From Chinchilla lanigera (Eukaryota; Chordata; Mammalia; Rodentia; Chinchillidae): a stretch of 64,000 nucleotides of DNA. The stretch's first letter is position 1, and each line of letters opens with the position of its first letter. The translations under genes and the position numbers were made by a program. A model generated the notes under the pieces. The model had not been told where the DNA came from and made no database searches. It saw nothing but the letters and a program-made list of their open reading frames with translations. This document shows, piece after piece, positions 19,772 to 32,539 of the stretch. The stretch covers positions 7,806,514-7,870,513 of the forward strand of contig NW_004955429.1 of the NCBI RefSeq assembly GCF_000276665.1, read 5' to 3'.

Positions 19772-22700
19772 GTTATATACAGCTATATATAATGTGTAGG
19801 TTTGAGAAACTGTTTTGAGTTGCAATTTTTTCTTATGTGAAGGATCCTCATTATGGTTACAAACTCCCTAGGCACCAATGCTGTAATTTTGCTTCCTTTT
19901 CAGTGAATGTTTCTGTTCTTTAGAAAATGTGCTTGCTATTAATTGAACCTACTGTCTTTACGTTGCTTGTCTAGTGACCTGCAATTTGCTTTCTTTGCTT
20001 TACTTCCAGGTTTTTACCTTTTATGTTTGCCTCTCATGAAGCTGACTAGAAGCTGACAGTGTTGTCCAGGATCTCTTTGAACATCTGTCTAGTCATATGA
20101 TCATCCGTTTCCTCCTCCCACTCACAAAATCCCACGGAGAGAGAACTTGCCTCGTTTGCACATATGGTTGATGTTCACAGCTTGAAAGTGTCCAAGCTAG
20201 TTAAATTTGATTTTCATTTTAATGAAAGCTCACAGTCTTGCCCAGAGATGAAAGCAAAGTGTTAAAAATCCCCAGATTTCCAGGTTGTTACATCACTTAA
20301 ACACTTGTTCAACCATGGTTGCTCCATCTTTTGTAAAGGAGTATGAATTATTGAGTACAATGCAAAAATAGCCACCATAAAATTTTAGAGGGTCTGAGAT
20401 ACACTTTTGGTGTCTGGTTTTGAAAAGTTCCTTCGAACTCTTAAAATTCCATTTTAGTGGATTATATGGTTACCAAATAGTGTCTAAAAACAACAGAAAA
20501 GTAGTTCATGGAAACATGAAAAAATGTTTAATATGCAATGACCCCAGTTAAAGGCACAGTTCCTCAGCTGAGAAATGGAGCTATTTTGTCCTTTCTCACT
20601 GGCCACTGAAATTGTGATCAGTCCTCCACATTCCTCCTGGCTTGTTATGGCAATATTTGGGGAAGGATTTACAAATTGTAAAAAGATATAAAGAGTTTTG
20701 AGAATAATAAAATTCATGGCTTTTGTATCTGTAGGACTTATCTAGCACACTTCTTGGTCTGTAGAAGGTTTCTAGTATACATTTGAAATAGTAGAACTAA
20801 ATTTATAAAATGAGGATGATAGTTTACCACACACGTAAAGTGCAATTATGTGTAAGCCAGATATAATACATAATAATGTTCCAGTGTGAACTTCTAAACT
20901 TTTAATTTGTCCTCAGCAAGTGTCTTCAGCCAAGTGGGGCTGGGTGTCCTCTTATTTAATCTTCTGTGATTTATTTTCTGCTGATTCTCTTGCAGAATCT
21001 TGCTGTAGATGTATATTATGTCACCTTTATCAAAACTGACTGATGTACATATGTAGAGACTTTAAAAGTAATGATTTTTAAGCTTTAAAAAATTCAGAAA
21101 ACTTTATACTTACACTACAAAACCTTGAGGTTTATCATTGAGTCTCCATTAATTTCTTTCCAAGTAGCTTATTCCTCATCCAACGTTCTGTAAAAAAAAT
21201 ACCCACTGCTATGTTTCATCACCCCAGGACTGGTTTTGTCCTTGATGGCATTGTGGCTCTTCTGTCGCTTGGGTCTCGTGCTCAAAGTCATCATTATTAG
21301 TGGGGATGAGGCAGTGGTTTAATCTTTCTTCTTTGATTGGAAAGAGTTAATTTAAAGTTTGAAAATAAGCTGGAAACATTCTCTGGTTCAGGCAGCCATT
21401 CTATGACAAGCCACAGGGGACATTCCATCATCATCTCCAGATGTGGACATGTACTGTTTTTTCTCATTTGATACCTGTCATACAAGTTAGTCACATCACA
21501 TCCCCACCAGTGGCTACTGTTTTATACTGTGGAGAAGAATCTCATCTCAGACTGTGATGGTGCAGGGGGCAGTGTCACCTGTCGTTAAGACTTTTCTCAT
21601 CTGCCTATGTTTTAAAAGCACCAACTACAGAATCCAAAATGTGACACAAAGTTCTATACTAGTTAAGAGAAAAGGGTATAGAAATATCCCTCCCTCTTTT
21701 TGTAAGTATAAGAAGCACTTAATATAGTGGCTAATTTGTTAACATATTCTTTGTACTATTTTCTTGGACTCATGTTCTGACATGGAGGTTTTTTCTTAAA
21801 ATAATCTTCAAGGTTCTGCCTATTTTCTGTACATCAGTGTTCAAGTACCTCCACGCTTCCTGTCCAGTATTTTTCCTTTTCCACCCACACCACATATGCA
21901 TCTGGAACATCTTCTCCCTCCTCCTTAATTCCATAGCCCTTACTGAGCCCTACACCCTTTTGCAGCTGTACAAGCCTTGGGACAGCAGTGTCATGTTTCC
22001 TCACAGAGCTCTGTCTCAACCCAGTCAGCTGGAAGTGAGAAACATACACCCATTTATAAATCAGAAGTTATTAAGTCAGCAGTTTGACATTTAGCCTTCT
22101 GTGTTGGACTTCTGTGAAAGACAGTAAAAAATTTACTGGGGAATAAGTGGAAAAATTCAGAGTCATTGACACTGAGTGAAAGAGAATTCTCATTAGGAGG
22201 GAGGGCCATTCCATGCCATGTCTTGCTTCTGGACCAGCTTTGGGTTCAGGAGGCTTACAATGAAATCACAAGTTCATTGTTTTGGTCGGAGCCTGGGGCC
22301 AGATGGAATTCAAGAGTTTCAGCATCTTTTCGTAGTTCTTTTAATAACTTACTTGGTGTTGAGCAACTTCTTCTGAGAGTCAGTTTTCCCAGATATGGAA
22401 GTGACATCTTTCTTATTAGAGAGGCAGATTATTTTGTTAGAGAGGTTGCAAGTATGCCATATGGCTTTTAGACATTTTAAAAGTAGCTATCTGGGTTTTT
22501 ACTGGTCAGGCTTTGCTTTTGCTGTATTCATCTTCAAGGCAGAGAGTCTCTCTTTTCTCTCAGGGCTGCTTCTACCCTTGTGTCCACACCTGCTCGATTG
22601 TGCATTAATATGAATCAGCTTTTAACAACTCTTGGAACACGTTGTATATTCCTATTTTTCCTTCTCTTGAAAGAGCGAAAGTATTGGCAAATAGGCACTT

Positions 22701-23188
22701 ACTCATGAAATCGATTTTAAAATAATCATGGTACAAACCCACTGGTTAAAATGTCCTAGGTACCAGAGATCTCACAAGTACTCCAATTTTGATTTGAATG
22801 TATTGTGATTGACAGTGGGCTCAGATGTAAGTCTCTTCATTAATACCAGCTACAGTGAAGAAGAAAACTCTATCCTTTTTGCTCAGAACACACTTTCCTG
22901 GGAATACAATCAGAACAATAAGAAGAATCTCAAGGAAGTACGTTTCTCTGGCTTCTCCTCTACCTGCCCTGACCATAGCCACTCTAAGTGCTCCAGACAA
23001 GTTAGTTCCTAGATGATGTTTCATATGGTGCTCTGAACACAGTTCTTCTTGCTTACCCTGTGGCATAATGATGTATTTCTCAGTGCAAGATCTGGTTGTC
23101 ATTGCTGGTGCTATGTTGACAGTGGATGTTACAAAAGGAGCTCCTGAATGCCTTCTGTGACACTTGTCCTATCCATTGATTGTTAAGA
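19772..23188. other. no recognised gene or repeat
   Basis: The longest unannotated stretch in the left half. Composition is ordinary and AT-rich. Frames up to 101 codons (22166-22471, plus) lack motifs, splice-like context or coding bias that I can see. Any deeply conserved non-coding element would need alignment to detect. Confidence 0.5.
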
Positions 23189-23434
23189 GAATTAGCAGGG
23201 TGTGATGCTGTATGCCTGCAATCCCAGCATTCTGAGGTGGGAAGATGGCAAATTGGGGCAGATGAAATCCTACTTTTCAGCATTTTAGAATGTGATTGGA
23301 CTTTGCTTGACTTCAGTATGAGTTAGCAAGGCCCTGTCTTAAAATAAAAATCAAGTCAAAAAGGTCTTGGGTTATGGGGATGTAATTCAGTTCAAAGGCC
23401 CTGGTTTCAATCCCCAGGACTGAAAAAAGACTGT
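23189..23434 (+). mobile_element. B1-dID composite SINE, old
   Basis: A B1-like left part (GCAGGGTGTGATGCTGTATG, CCTGCAATCCCAGCATTCTG, TTAGCAAGGCCCTGTC, AAAATAAAAATCAAG) is followed by an ID-like right part (GGGTTATGGGGATGTAATTC, CCCTGGTTTCAATCCCCAGG) and an A-rich tail. This B1-plus-ID dimer occurs in several non-murid rodent families. Diverged, with an insert in the middle of the B1 part. Confidence 0.75.
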
Positions 23435-24240
23435 TGTGTTGTACCAGGTGAGAGTTCTTATTCCCCACTACGTGGACCAATGTTGTTGAGCACTGACCTC
23501 TCAATGCTCATTCACTTCAAATCTTACCTTTATTGTTTTGCCCAGAAACCCATGGGTGGGTCTAGAAAGTTGTTTGCATAACAGAATCTCCACTATGCTT
23601 GAATGGTTCTTCCTTTCCAATGCTAGGTCATTCTTCTGCAACCAAATATATGTACCTAACTCTCTCCAACATGACTGTCATCTCCTCCTCCCACTAATCT
23701 CAGGAACTTCCTTGATTATTTTTTTGTAAACCAAGGTCTTTTCTCACCACTTCTTTCATCATTCTTGGATGTGATGGTGAAAATAATTTAGGGTAATCTG
23801 GAATTTTACTACAGAATTCATCCCCAGAAGTGCAATAACCTCACCCCTCTCTCCAATATGAAGTCTGGAGTTCATCTATGTGATGGTAGTTTTGCCCTGG
23901 TGATCTTCTGTCTGGACAAAATACTAGAGGCTTCTTCTGTAGGCTTTAGGGCAGTGGTGGTCAACATACGGCATGCACGTTATTTTTCTTTTCAAATGAT
24001 GTAAATGTATGCACTTTTTAAAAAAATGTATTCAGGTTTAATTGTAGTGTTTGCAATTTGTGAGAAATACCTGGGTTTTGGGTTGCAGGTTGGGCCCTCA
24101 TCTCTAAAATGTTCACTGCTCTGGGGAAATATCTGTTCCAGATTTTTCTCCTTGACCTGGCAGGATAACTCGTCTTCACATGGCATTCTTCTTGTGTGCA
24201 CATCCATTTCTTCTGGCTGCATATCCTTCTAGGATACCAG
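23435..24240. other. no recognised gene or repeat
   Basis: Unique-looking DNA. GCAGTGGTGGTCAACATACGG near 23951 resembles a hAT terminal inverted repeat, but no partner end was found. Confidence 0.45.
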
Positions 24241-24415
24241 TCACATGCATTTGGTGCACTCTACTGCAATATGACTCCATCACTGTGATGCCTCTTAGCC
24301 ATGCCACTCTGCCTTAGAGCCAGCCAACTATGGACTGAAAGCTCTACAAACTTTTCCTCCTTTAATTTTGGGTGTCAGGTATTTTGTCCCAGCAACAAGA
24401 AAAGTAACTAAGACA
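24241..24415 (+). mobile_element. ERVL-MaLR LTR, 3' part only
   Basis: Contains GCCATGCCACTCTGCCTTAG, AGCCAGCCAACTATGGACTG, ACTTTTCCTCCTTTAATTTT, GGTATTTTGTCCCAGCAA and the end AAGTAACTAAGACA, matching the R/U5 half of the LTR at 56373-56748. The U3 is decayed or deleted. Confidence 0.8.
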
Positions 24416-26079
24416 GAGATCAAGTCACATTTTGAAGCACTGCGAGGTAGAACTTTATCACCTCAATTTTGGGGTGACATATTTTAATCAATAACCATCC
24501 TATTTCTGCTCTATGCCTGGATATGGAGCCAGTTTAAAATGGAAGTCAAATCATGATGCAGGCCCTGTCATTGGCGGAATGAAACTACCATTTTCTCTGT
24601 TTGCTTTACATAGACAAGGCCTGCATATGCTATTTAGACATTCTGCATTTCAGACATTCTTTTTGTAGAAAATACAGTTCCTGAAAAAGATACATCTTTA
24701 GGGTACATTTGTCGTGGAGTCGGTGAGATAGCTAAAGATATTTACCCCAGCTGTTACCTAAAAGTGAGAGAGGAAAAGCAAAACAATCAAAGGAGATTTA
24801 TGTGTGTTACTAACATTTGTGAACTAAATCGCACTAAGTCAGACACCTCTAGTTGAGAACTACAAAATATGAAGATTTTTTGTGTTTGGATCAGGACTTA
24901 TTTTGGCCACAATTGTAATTTAGAATATAGGATGCTATGGAGCTCTGTGTTCTACTGTTGAAAGAAACAAATCTCCCATGTGCAATTAGTTCTCTTCTAT
25001 TTTAATGATCAGACATTAAACTGAATGAACCTTCCTGGTACTGGCTACATTAAGGCAAAGATTCAGGAGATGAAAGAACTTGTAAACTTAATTTTTCAAC
25101 TCATGCAATCAGGGAAACCTACTGCTAAAAGGAATCTTTGAAGAAGCATTTTTAAAGATTCTGTTCTATTTCTAACAAACAAGTCTATGAATTCAAGGGC
25201 AGGACTTTCTTATTTTCACCTGGTGCTGTGTCCTGCAGTTAAAGAGAGAGAAGGTCTTTATTTGGAGGCTGAGTTTGGCATAGGAGAGAGATTAGGCCAG
25301 AAGTTTCCTAACTATAATGTAGCTGTTGTTGTCAATGGTATATGCTCTTCTCCTATTTGATCAGCTTCATGTATTAAACAACTGCACATAGGCTATCATG
25401 AAAAAAACTTCCACGTTATAGGAGGTGTGTGGGGGGAATTTCCTTGATATTCCATTCGCTTGTGTGATTAAGTCTCTTTTACATTAATTAAATCACCTGG
25501 GGAAAGAGACTAACTTTAATTGTGGTCACTCTAGCAGGTTCATAGATGAAAGATAACCATTTCTTGTTTTATGACAAATGTATGATATATTAGTATTTTC
25601 TGATTATTATGCAATTAAAAGTATCATTTGAAAATTTTATTTCAGATATTTCTGGGTTTAGTATTGCACTTTCTTAAAATCAGAATGCTTAGTTGTTTGA
25701 GGCTGACTACTGTTAAACTCTCCTTTAACTTCAGGCAGAATGGTGACACCATTAATTATGAATTACAAACATTTTTAGTAGTCTGTGGAATATATACGGG
25801 AAAGAAGTGGGGAGAATGATAAGGAGATATTGTTGTTTTTTTTCTTTCAGTCCCTCCTGAACTCCAGTCCATTAAGTTCTTTACCTCCAAAATATGTTTG
25901 AAATTTACCCTCTTCTATGGCTCCCACGTGGAAGCCACCAACTCGTGCCACCAGAGCCATGCACTTGTGACTCTTTTGCTCCTGCTTTGCATCCTTTAAA
26001 CCTGGCCTGCACCAAGGAACCAGGGTAATGTTAAAAAGCATAAGTTGGTGTTCTACTTAACCTTTGACACAGACTCTTC
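24416..26079. other. no recognised gene or repeat
   Basis: AT-rich unique-looking DNA with short frames only. Confidence 0.5.
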
Positions 26080-26640
26080 TTAGCCTGTGAAGGACTCTCG
26101 AGCCATTCCTTGTATACCATTTCAGGCTCATCTCTTTCCCCACCCTTCCCCCTTCCACCCAACACAGCTCAGGTGAACCTCTATCCTTTTATGGTCTTAG
26201 ATGTGCTCAGGACCTCTCTGTCTTACTGTTTCTTCTGTCTGGAACACTAGGCTCCAAGGGCCCCCTTCCTGCTAGAACCAATGTATACATGTGTGCACAC
26301 TCACACACAAACACAAATGCACATACATGCACAGAGCTGGCTCCTTTGTGTCGTTCAGGTCTTGGCCTCAGTGTCTTGTATTCAGAGAAGCATCCTCAGC
26401 CTACCATGTCTGAGTATGTTTCCCCCTGGCATTCTTGGCCACTGAATCTTGTTCCTTTCTCTTACATTGACTCTACAGATTTGATGTTGGGTATTTCTTA
26501 TTTATTTATCTCTTTATGTCTATTTTCTCTACCAGAAAGACATCTTTTCAGTTTGCTTCAACAGGGCATACTCCACCGAGCACATATCTGGAGTGGATAG
26601 GCACTGAATGTTTATTGAATGGATAAATGAGTGATAAATG
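26080..26640 (+). mobile_element. L2-like ancient LINE tract
   Basis: The 3' end AGGCACTGAATGTTTATTGAATGGATAAATGAG (26598-26630) is typical of L2/MIR tails, and the upstream pyrimidine-rich text fits L2. Highly diverged. The 103-codon frame at 26289-26600 inside it is not a gene. Confidence 0.45.
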
Positions 26641-27064
26641 TGAGAAGAGAGGGGAGGAGGATGGAGAAAATGAGACATATGAGTCTCACTCCTCTCATAA
26701 TTTTGAAAGTAGAAAAACTTTTGAATTTAACAAGAAGGGATGAATAGACACTGCTATAGATGAATGGTTCTTAGTAAAACTATCTACTGGGATCATTAGA
26801 TGTGATTTTTCTGGACATTTCACATTAAGCATTGTGTATGTGTTGAGTTGAACCCTATAAAAATGCACGCCTTTCAATTAGAAAAGCACTGGGATGGTAA
26901 GTATTCCAGGTGAATCCTTGGTATTTTTCTGTATCTACTATGGTATCATGTCTACAGGACTCTTCCAGACTGTCAGAACTTCATCTGTTCTTCCCCATAT
27001 TACTAAATGCTTCTTATTTTTCTCTGCATCCAACTGTGCATGCTTCACTTCCTTTATTTATTCA

Positions 27065-27310
27065 ATGTACATTTTTGAGCACCTGCTATATTCCAGTGCT
27101 TCCTAGACTTTGCATTAATTCCATCTTGCTGCTGATTTCTTAATTCCACTCACTCTTCCAAATCTAGCTCAGTTCTACTTTCTTCATGAAGTCACTCCCA
27201 CTTCAGAGTGATTCTTACATCTTTCAAACTCTGTTACATCCATAGCTTTGTACTACCTTTATGCTTTTAAAATGTTTTACATCTGATAGTTTGCCCTCCA
27301 CAAACAGAAA
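27065..27310 (+). mobile_element. L2-like ancient LINE tract
   Basis: CACTCACTCTTCCAAATCTAG, CTCAGTTCTACTTTCTTCATG and AAGTCACTCCCAC follow the L2 order (TCCAAGTCTCAGCTC..CTTCTCCAGGAAG..CC). Weak but consistent. Confidence 0.4.
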
Positions 27311-27360
27311 AACATATTTGAGTTCTGGGGGTACAGATGGAATCCAACTTACAATGTTTT

Positions 27361-27715
27361 AAAACATTATTTTCTCATTGCCGGGACAAAATACCCAACA
27401 CCCACAAGTGAAAGGAAAAAAAAAAGGATTATTTTGGCTCATAGTGTAGAGATTTCAGTCCATAGTCAGCTGGTTCCAGAGCAGGGCAGCATGGCACAGG
27501 GGCATGGCAGGCAGGAAGCAGCAGGAGATTAAGGGAGGGGCAGAGATATATAATACCTTTCCAGTGACCCAACTCTTCCTACCAGGCTTCATCTCCTAAC
27601 ATCACACCAGCCATATGCCCATCAATGGGCAGATCTGGTATCACACACCTATGATCCAGTCACCTTGCAAAAGCCCCAATTATAAGCACATGAGGCTCTG
27701 TGGGGTGAGAGACAT
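27361..27715 (-). mobile_element. ERVL-MaLR LTR, diverged variant
   Basis: Shares the R/U5 half with the other LTRs (TTTTCTCATTGCCGGGACAAAATACCC, TTCAGTCCATAGTCAGCTGG). The portion after 27540 differs from the type i copies until CACATGAGGCTCTGTGGGG. Ends are eroded, so boundaries are approximate. Confidence 0.75.
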
Positions 27716-29866
27716 CTATATATAAGACATGCATATAAGATGGTGAGACAGCATACCCATGCATTCATTCTGTCTTCACTTTCAGTATAATACTGTATTC
27801 ATTGCATTACATAAAACATTCAACACTCTATTATAAAATAAGCTTTATTTTAGATGATGTTGTCCAGCTCTAGAGTATTGTGTTTTACGCACGTTAGTGA
27901 AATATAATGTTAGATAAATGAACTATATCTTTGACTTAAAGGGTCTTTAACTTATGATGGGTTTATTGTGCCTTAGGCCCACAGTATGCGGAGCAGTATT
28001 TGTGCACGCCGTCATCCTGCCTACTGCAATGCAGGCAGTGGTAGGTGCTCACTAATTACCTACAGAGTTATTCATTGACACCATCGCTGCTGTGAGTACC
28101 TGGTAAACATAGCAAACAAGCCCCACGCACCCATGCAGCATATACTCTTCAAACATTTCAAGGTCTTGGGAGTTAAACACAGCAGATACGGTTACTTGCT
28201 GTGGTTGTCAAAGAGCAAAAGCCGAGATGTCATCCATAAATGTATAAGCCAAAAGGGTTGGTCAGTAATGTAGCAGATACAAAAGAAAGTCCACCACTCA
28301 AAGCCATGCTGAGCCATTCAAACACTGTCCAGGAAGGAGGAAACATTGGTACAATAGAACTGCTTTATGGTTCCATTAGCAGAAATATTCCTGTAGCTGG
28401 CGAGAGAGCTGAAGCACTTTGTGTTGGGAGATTCACTTCAAGATCACCTCACTGCTGTGTCCTGCTTGCACGCTGTCTGTGAAACCACTAATCACTTGGC
28501 TTCCCATATGCTTACTTCTCATTATACAATAATAAACAGGCTTTTCGTCTCCATGAACTTGATTAAGGCAAGTGTGCCTCTGAGGGGGTGACGGAGCTAC
28601 TTCTAATGTACTCACTGAAATCAAGTTTTTAAACCTGTCAGCCTGAGAGAAGATCTGAGGATAGTGAATTCATCAAAGTAGATGTGACCTTCTGGGGACT
28701 TTATGAGCAGTCAGCCATGATATTAGAAATTATCAAAACTCTCTCTGTATAGTAATTTAACCTGCATCTTTCTGTATTTCATTTGGATAGTGGAAGGAAC
28801 AGGCACTTTTTTCATTCTCTGTCTCTCTTGTCAACAATTAAGAAGTCTTATTCTTGACCTTTCTTTTTGGAGGAGAAAAGGCAGATGGGGCTGGATTCTT
28901 TTCCTCCAGCTCTTTGTTATTTTAGGTCAGGTTTTGCTGAGCTGCAAAATTTTCTCAAAGAGGGAGGTGGGGAAAGGACACAAACTCTCAACCTAAGATG
29001 CATTTAGAATTCTGTGTAGAATTCTCAAAAGTCATTTCACATTTATATAAAATTTTATCACCTATTTTTAAAATTCAGAAATAATTTAAAAACTCACTTA
29101 GACTAATTTTCCTATGAGAAAGTTAATAGCACACGTATCAGGAAAGTAAAGTGGCTTTGACAGATGAATTGCAGGCAACTTTAGCAAAAAAGGTTTTGCT
29201 GCTTGCCGATTCTTGAATCGTTATTTGCACTTCTATTGCTGCCACGCGTATGTGTCTGGTTCAGTGGGGAGACTCAACACCGAACTCATATTCAAACAGC
29301 GGGGGTTCCCGCAAAACTACATTTGAGCACTGTTATGCTGTTTTGGAAGGAAACTAAAAGAAGATTGACAGTAATGCATTTCTTTAATTTTGGGAGAAAC
29401 TTTTGGGAAAAACATATTTTACCATCACAAATGTCACTTAAATTTCTTTTTCCATTCTGAAAAAAAGTTTTAAAACATCAACGATATTTCCATGCCTTAT
29501 CAAATTAAAAAAAGTAGCATTCACATCTCTAGCTTCAAATGAAACCAGAATTATTAATTACTTCTTTGAAAACTCAGTGGTGAAGTTTTGTGAAGGAAAA
29601 GGCTATCTGATATGCTTGCTTATCTGTGAGGTCTGAAATACAGATCAGTGACTACAGCATTCATACTTTCAACATGGAGACTGTTCAGACCTGGGGCTCT
29701 GTGAGTTGGGGACATGGCTGAGAAACTTTTGTCAAGTCCTGTTTTATATTTTAAAAAGGCATGTGAGGCATGGCATGAAGAACAGAGCAAGGGATACCTA
29801 CAACTAGAAGAGCCCAAATTCCGTCACAGGGAGGCTGACACAGTGAGTTTTCATTCACAGTTGTCT
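27716..29866. other. no recognised gene or repeat
   Basis: Unique-looking DNA. Around 27960-28500 it is less AT-rich and has an 80-codon plus frame (28240-28482), but no domain is recognisable. Confidence 0.45.
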
Positions 29867-29871
29867 TAGTT

Positions 29872-30281
29872 ACTTTTCTCTCACTGCTAAGAAAAAATAT
29901 CCAGTACCCAAAGTTAAATGCGGAAAGGTTTATTTAGCTTACAATTTGTAGAAGTTTCAGTCTGTAATTGGCTGGCTCCAAGGCAGGGCGGCTTTGCAGA
30001 AAAGAACAGTGCATAGTGGGAAGAAAGTAGCAAAGCAACAAGGGGCAGAAAAGCCTCTTTCTGTCCCTTATCTTGTATCCAGTCTACCAGGATGAGGGCG
30101 GTGCCAACCCAATCAGCGTACTGATTTAGTAACCACCCATCCTTAATCCTAGCACCCTTTATCCTAGCATCATACCATGAATTAGTCACACACTCTAGAT
30201 TCAGCCAACTCTGAGAAAGTCCCACATTTGACGGCATGAGGCTTTTGGGGGTGGGGAGGTATCTAGACACAAACCATAGCA
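29872..30281 (-). mobile_element. solo LTR, ERVL-MaLR type (U3 type i)
   Basis: TGTCTTAGTTACTTTTCTCTC to ACACAAACCATAGCA with TG...CA ends. Flanking 5-mers ACAGT and GCAGT differ by one base, consistent with an aged duplication. Same family as 18990-19365, with small internal insertions. Confidence 0.85.
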
Positions 30282-30534
30282 GCAGTGTTGCCCAAACTTG
30301 TTATTTCTTTACATACATTATTTTATGGAAGCACGAAAAATGACCACTTTTCAAAGCAAAGACTATGCATTAAGATGATAAGACTAAAAATATTTTTGTG
30401 AAGCATGTATGGCAAGGCAAAGGGAGCACTTGCAAAGTCAATCTGAGATGGAGAGATTTTGGTGGTGAAAGTTTCTATGGGAGAGGGCTGTCATGTGGTG
30501 AGGTGGGTACTGCTTTCCAGAGGCCAAAGTGTTG

Positions 30535-30925
30535 AATTTGGTGTTACAAATTGTATCGGAAATGTCCTCGAAAGGCCTTTGTGCTAAAGCTTGGTCCTCA
30601 GCTTGGTGATAGTGGAGAGTGATGGAAACTTTAAAAGGTATGGTCTAATGAGAGATGTTTAGGTTATTGGGGGCATGTCCTAGACGAGTGTTGTGGGGCC
30701 CTCTCTTTTCCCGTTTCTCTCTTTCACTTTCTGGACATGAGATAAGTGGCCTTTCCCTGCATGAGCTTCCTCCATGATGTGCTGCTTCACTGCTGATCCC
30801 AGAGGATCTGGGCCAATCAGCCCTGGACTGGAAACTCCAGAAGTGGGAGTTAAAAATAAACCATTTTTCTTTATCTCAAGTATTTCATATAGTAACAGTA
30901 ACAGGAACCATTGAATAACACAGCT
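30535..30925 (+). mobile_element. ERVL-MaLR LTR (MST/MLT1-like)
   Basis: GTGCTAAAGCTTGGTCCTCAG, ATGAGAGATGTTTAGGTTATTGGGGGCATG, TGTTGTGGGGCCC, ATGATGTGCTGCTTCACTGC, GGGCCAATCAGCCCTGGACTG and AAAAATAAACCATTTTTCTTT follow a MaLR consensus, including the polyadenylation signal. Older than the lineage-specific LTRs. Confidence 0.8.
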
Positions 30926-31322
30926 AGCCTTCAAGTTGTAGAAGAAGTAGGGAGGCTTATTCTAAAAGAAAAATGAGAACATGAACATGTTTCTATGAAC
31001 ATATTATCATAGCTTAGGAAAGACACACACACAAAAGTTTAAAAATAGCTAATGATGACTATTTGGGCATAAGAAAGTTTACATGAGGTTCCCACTCCAA
31101 AAAGTGAGAACAAGGAAGAGAGTGAGGTGAGGTGCATTGAAGCAAACTGAGAAAGGACAAGTAGGCTACCTAGGGATTGGAAATGATGGGATAAGAGGGT
31201 GAAGGAGGCCATTATATGATCACATCAGACTTGATCTAGACCAGTGGTGGATGTAGGGAAGATTGGACCCTGTCAGGGACATGGTAGAGTCTTGGGAAGG
31301 CTGTCACGTAGTGTAAGGGTGT

Positions 31323-31359
<37 letters not shown>

Positions 31360-32500
31360 ATGCAGGAGGGGTTTTGAAGGGGATTCAGACAATTTGCTAG
31401 GGTTTCTGCTTGTAGCTGAGCACACGGGTAAGAGGATCCAGTGGCTAGACAGAAGTACAAGGTCACAGTCAAGGTGACAAGTTTGAGATAAGAATTTAGG
31501 CAAAACCCTTGTTGGATGGACTTGGACAGAATATCAAACTGATGGCCAAGAAACAAAATAAACAGATGATCTCCGGTTATCCAAGCGTCCCAGGATTCTG
31601 GACTTATTAGCAGTGAGAATTGTTTTAGGGGCACCAGCTGGTAGATCAAATCCTACTGTTCTCTGTCTGGCTCAAGACTAATTTAGAAGTCATATGACTG
31701 GATGAATTAAACCAGCACTTGGGCCAGAGGAAGGAAGAAGAATAAATATTGACTCCAACGGATTCCTTCTATTCTGAACTAGAAACCAAATATCAACCCC
31801 AAATCTCTGACACCTGAGAAAGTACATATGTTAACACAAGTGAAGACAAATTTGATTTATTTCTTTGAGCTCAGAGAGTGCTCTGTAGACTTTATCTTCT
31901 TAAGAGCAAAGCCACCATCAGGTTCTAAAGTATTCAAAGTCTGAAAGCAAAGAGGGAGTTGAGTCCCGGTATGTGACATTTTTGCTGCAAAAGAGTTCCA
32001 GGGAGAGCATATTCCTGGGAAAAAATTTCTTCAGAACAGTAACACCCAGCTTGAAAACTTACCCCTATTTCTTAGTTTGGCTCTGAATAAAATTGTGGGT
32101 GGACAACTCAGATATTCTCTGCAATGACTCTAGCTTTTGAAACCCAAACAAAATATATAGACTCGTCCTCATTCCACAAGTCTTAAAACACCAGTGTCCT
32201 TGAAATAGCTCTGAGGTCCTTCCCCTTCTTCATCCCCACCCTGCCTGCACTGCCAAGGTGAGCCCTGGGATATAGAGGATGTCATTATATATTTTCTGGT
32301 GGCTTTAAACTTTACTAGGTTGAACTATTTCAGATTTTGGATGATTTTACAGTGTTTTTCATGCTCCTTTTCTGCAGTATACACATACCCTCCATTCCAT
32401 CTAAAGTGGAGTAATTTCTATTCCATTTCTTCAAAATGCAACAAATATAAAATTATAGATCTCCTTGTGGTGAAGATAGTGGGGGAGGGGCTGGAAGCAT
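30926..32500. other. no recognised gene; one GT microsatellite
   Basis: Unique-looking DNA with a (GT)n run at 31324-31358. A 137-codon minus frame (31649-31236) passes through the microsatellite as a Thr-His run and is spurious. Confidence 0.55.
31324..31358. repeat. (GT)n microsatellite
   Basis: About 17 uninterrupted GT units. Confidence 0.98.
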
Positions 32501-32539
32501 ATCACAGCTTCTCTGGGACCTAAAATTTAGACACTTGGA

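Noticed and set aside
31236..31649. 137-codon minus-strand frame
   Set aside because: It runs through the (GT)n microsatellite as a Thr-His repeat and has no motif.
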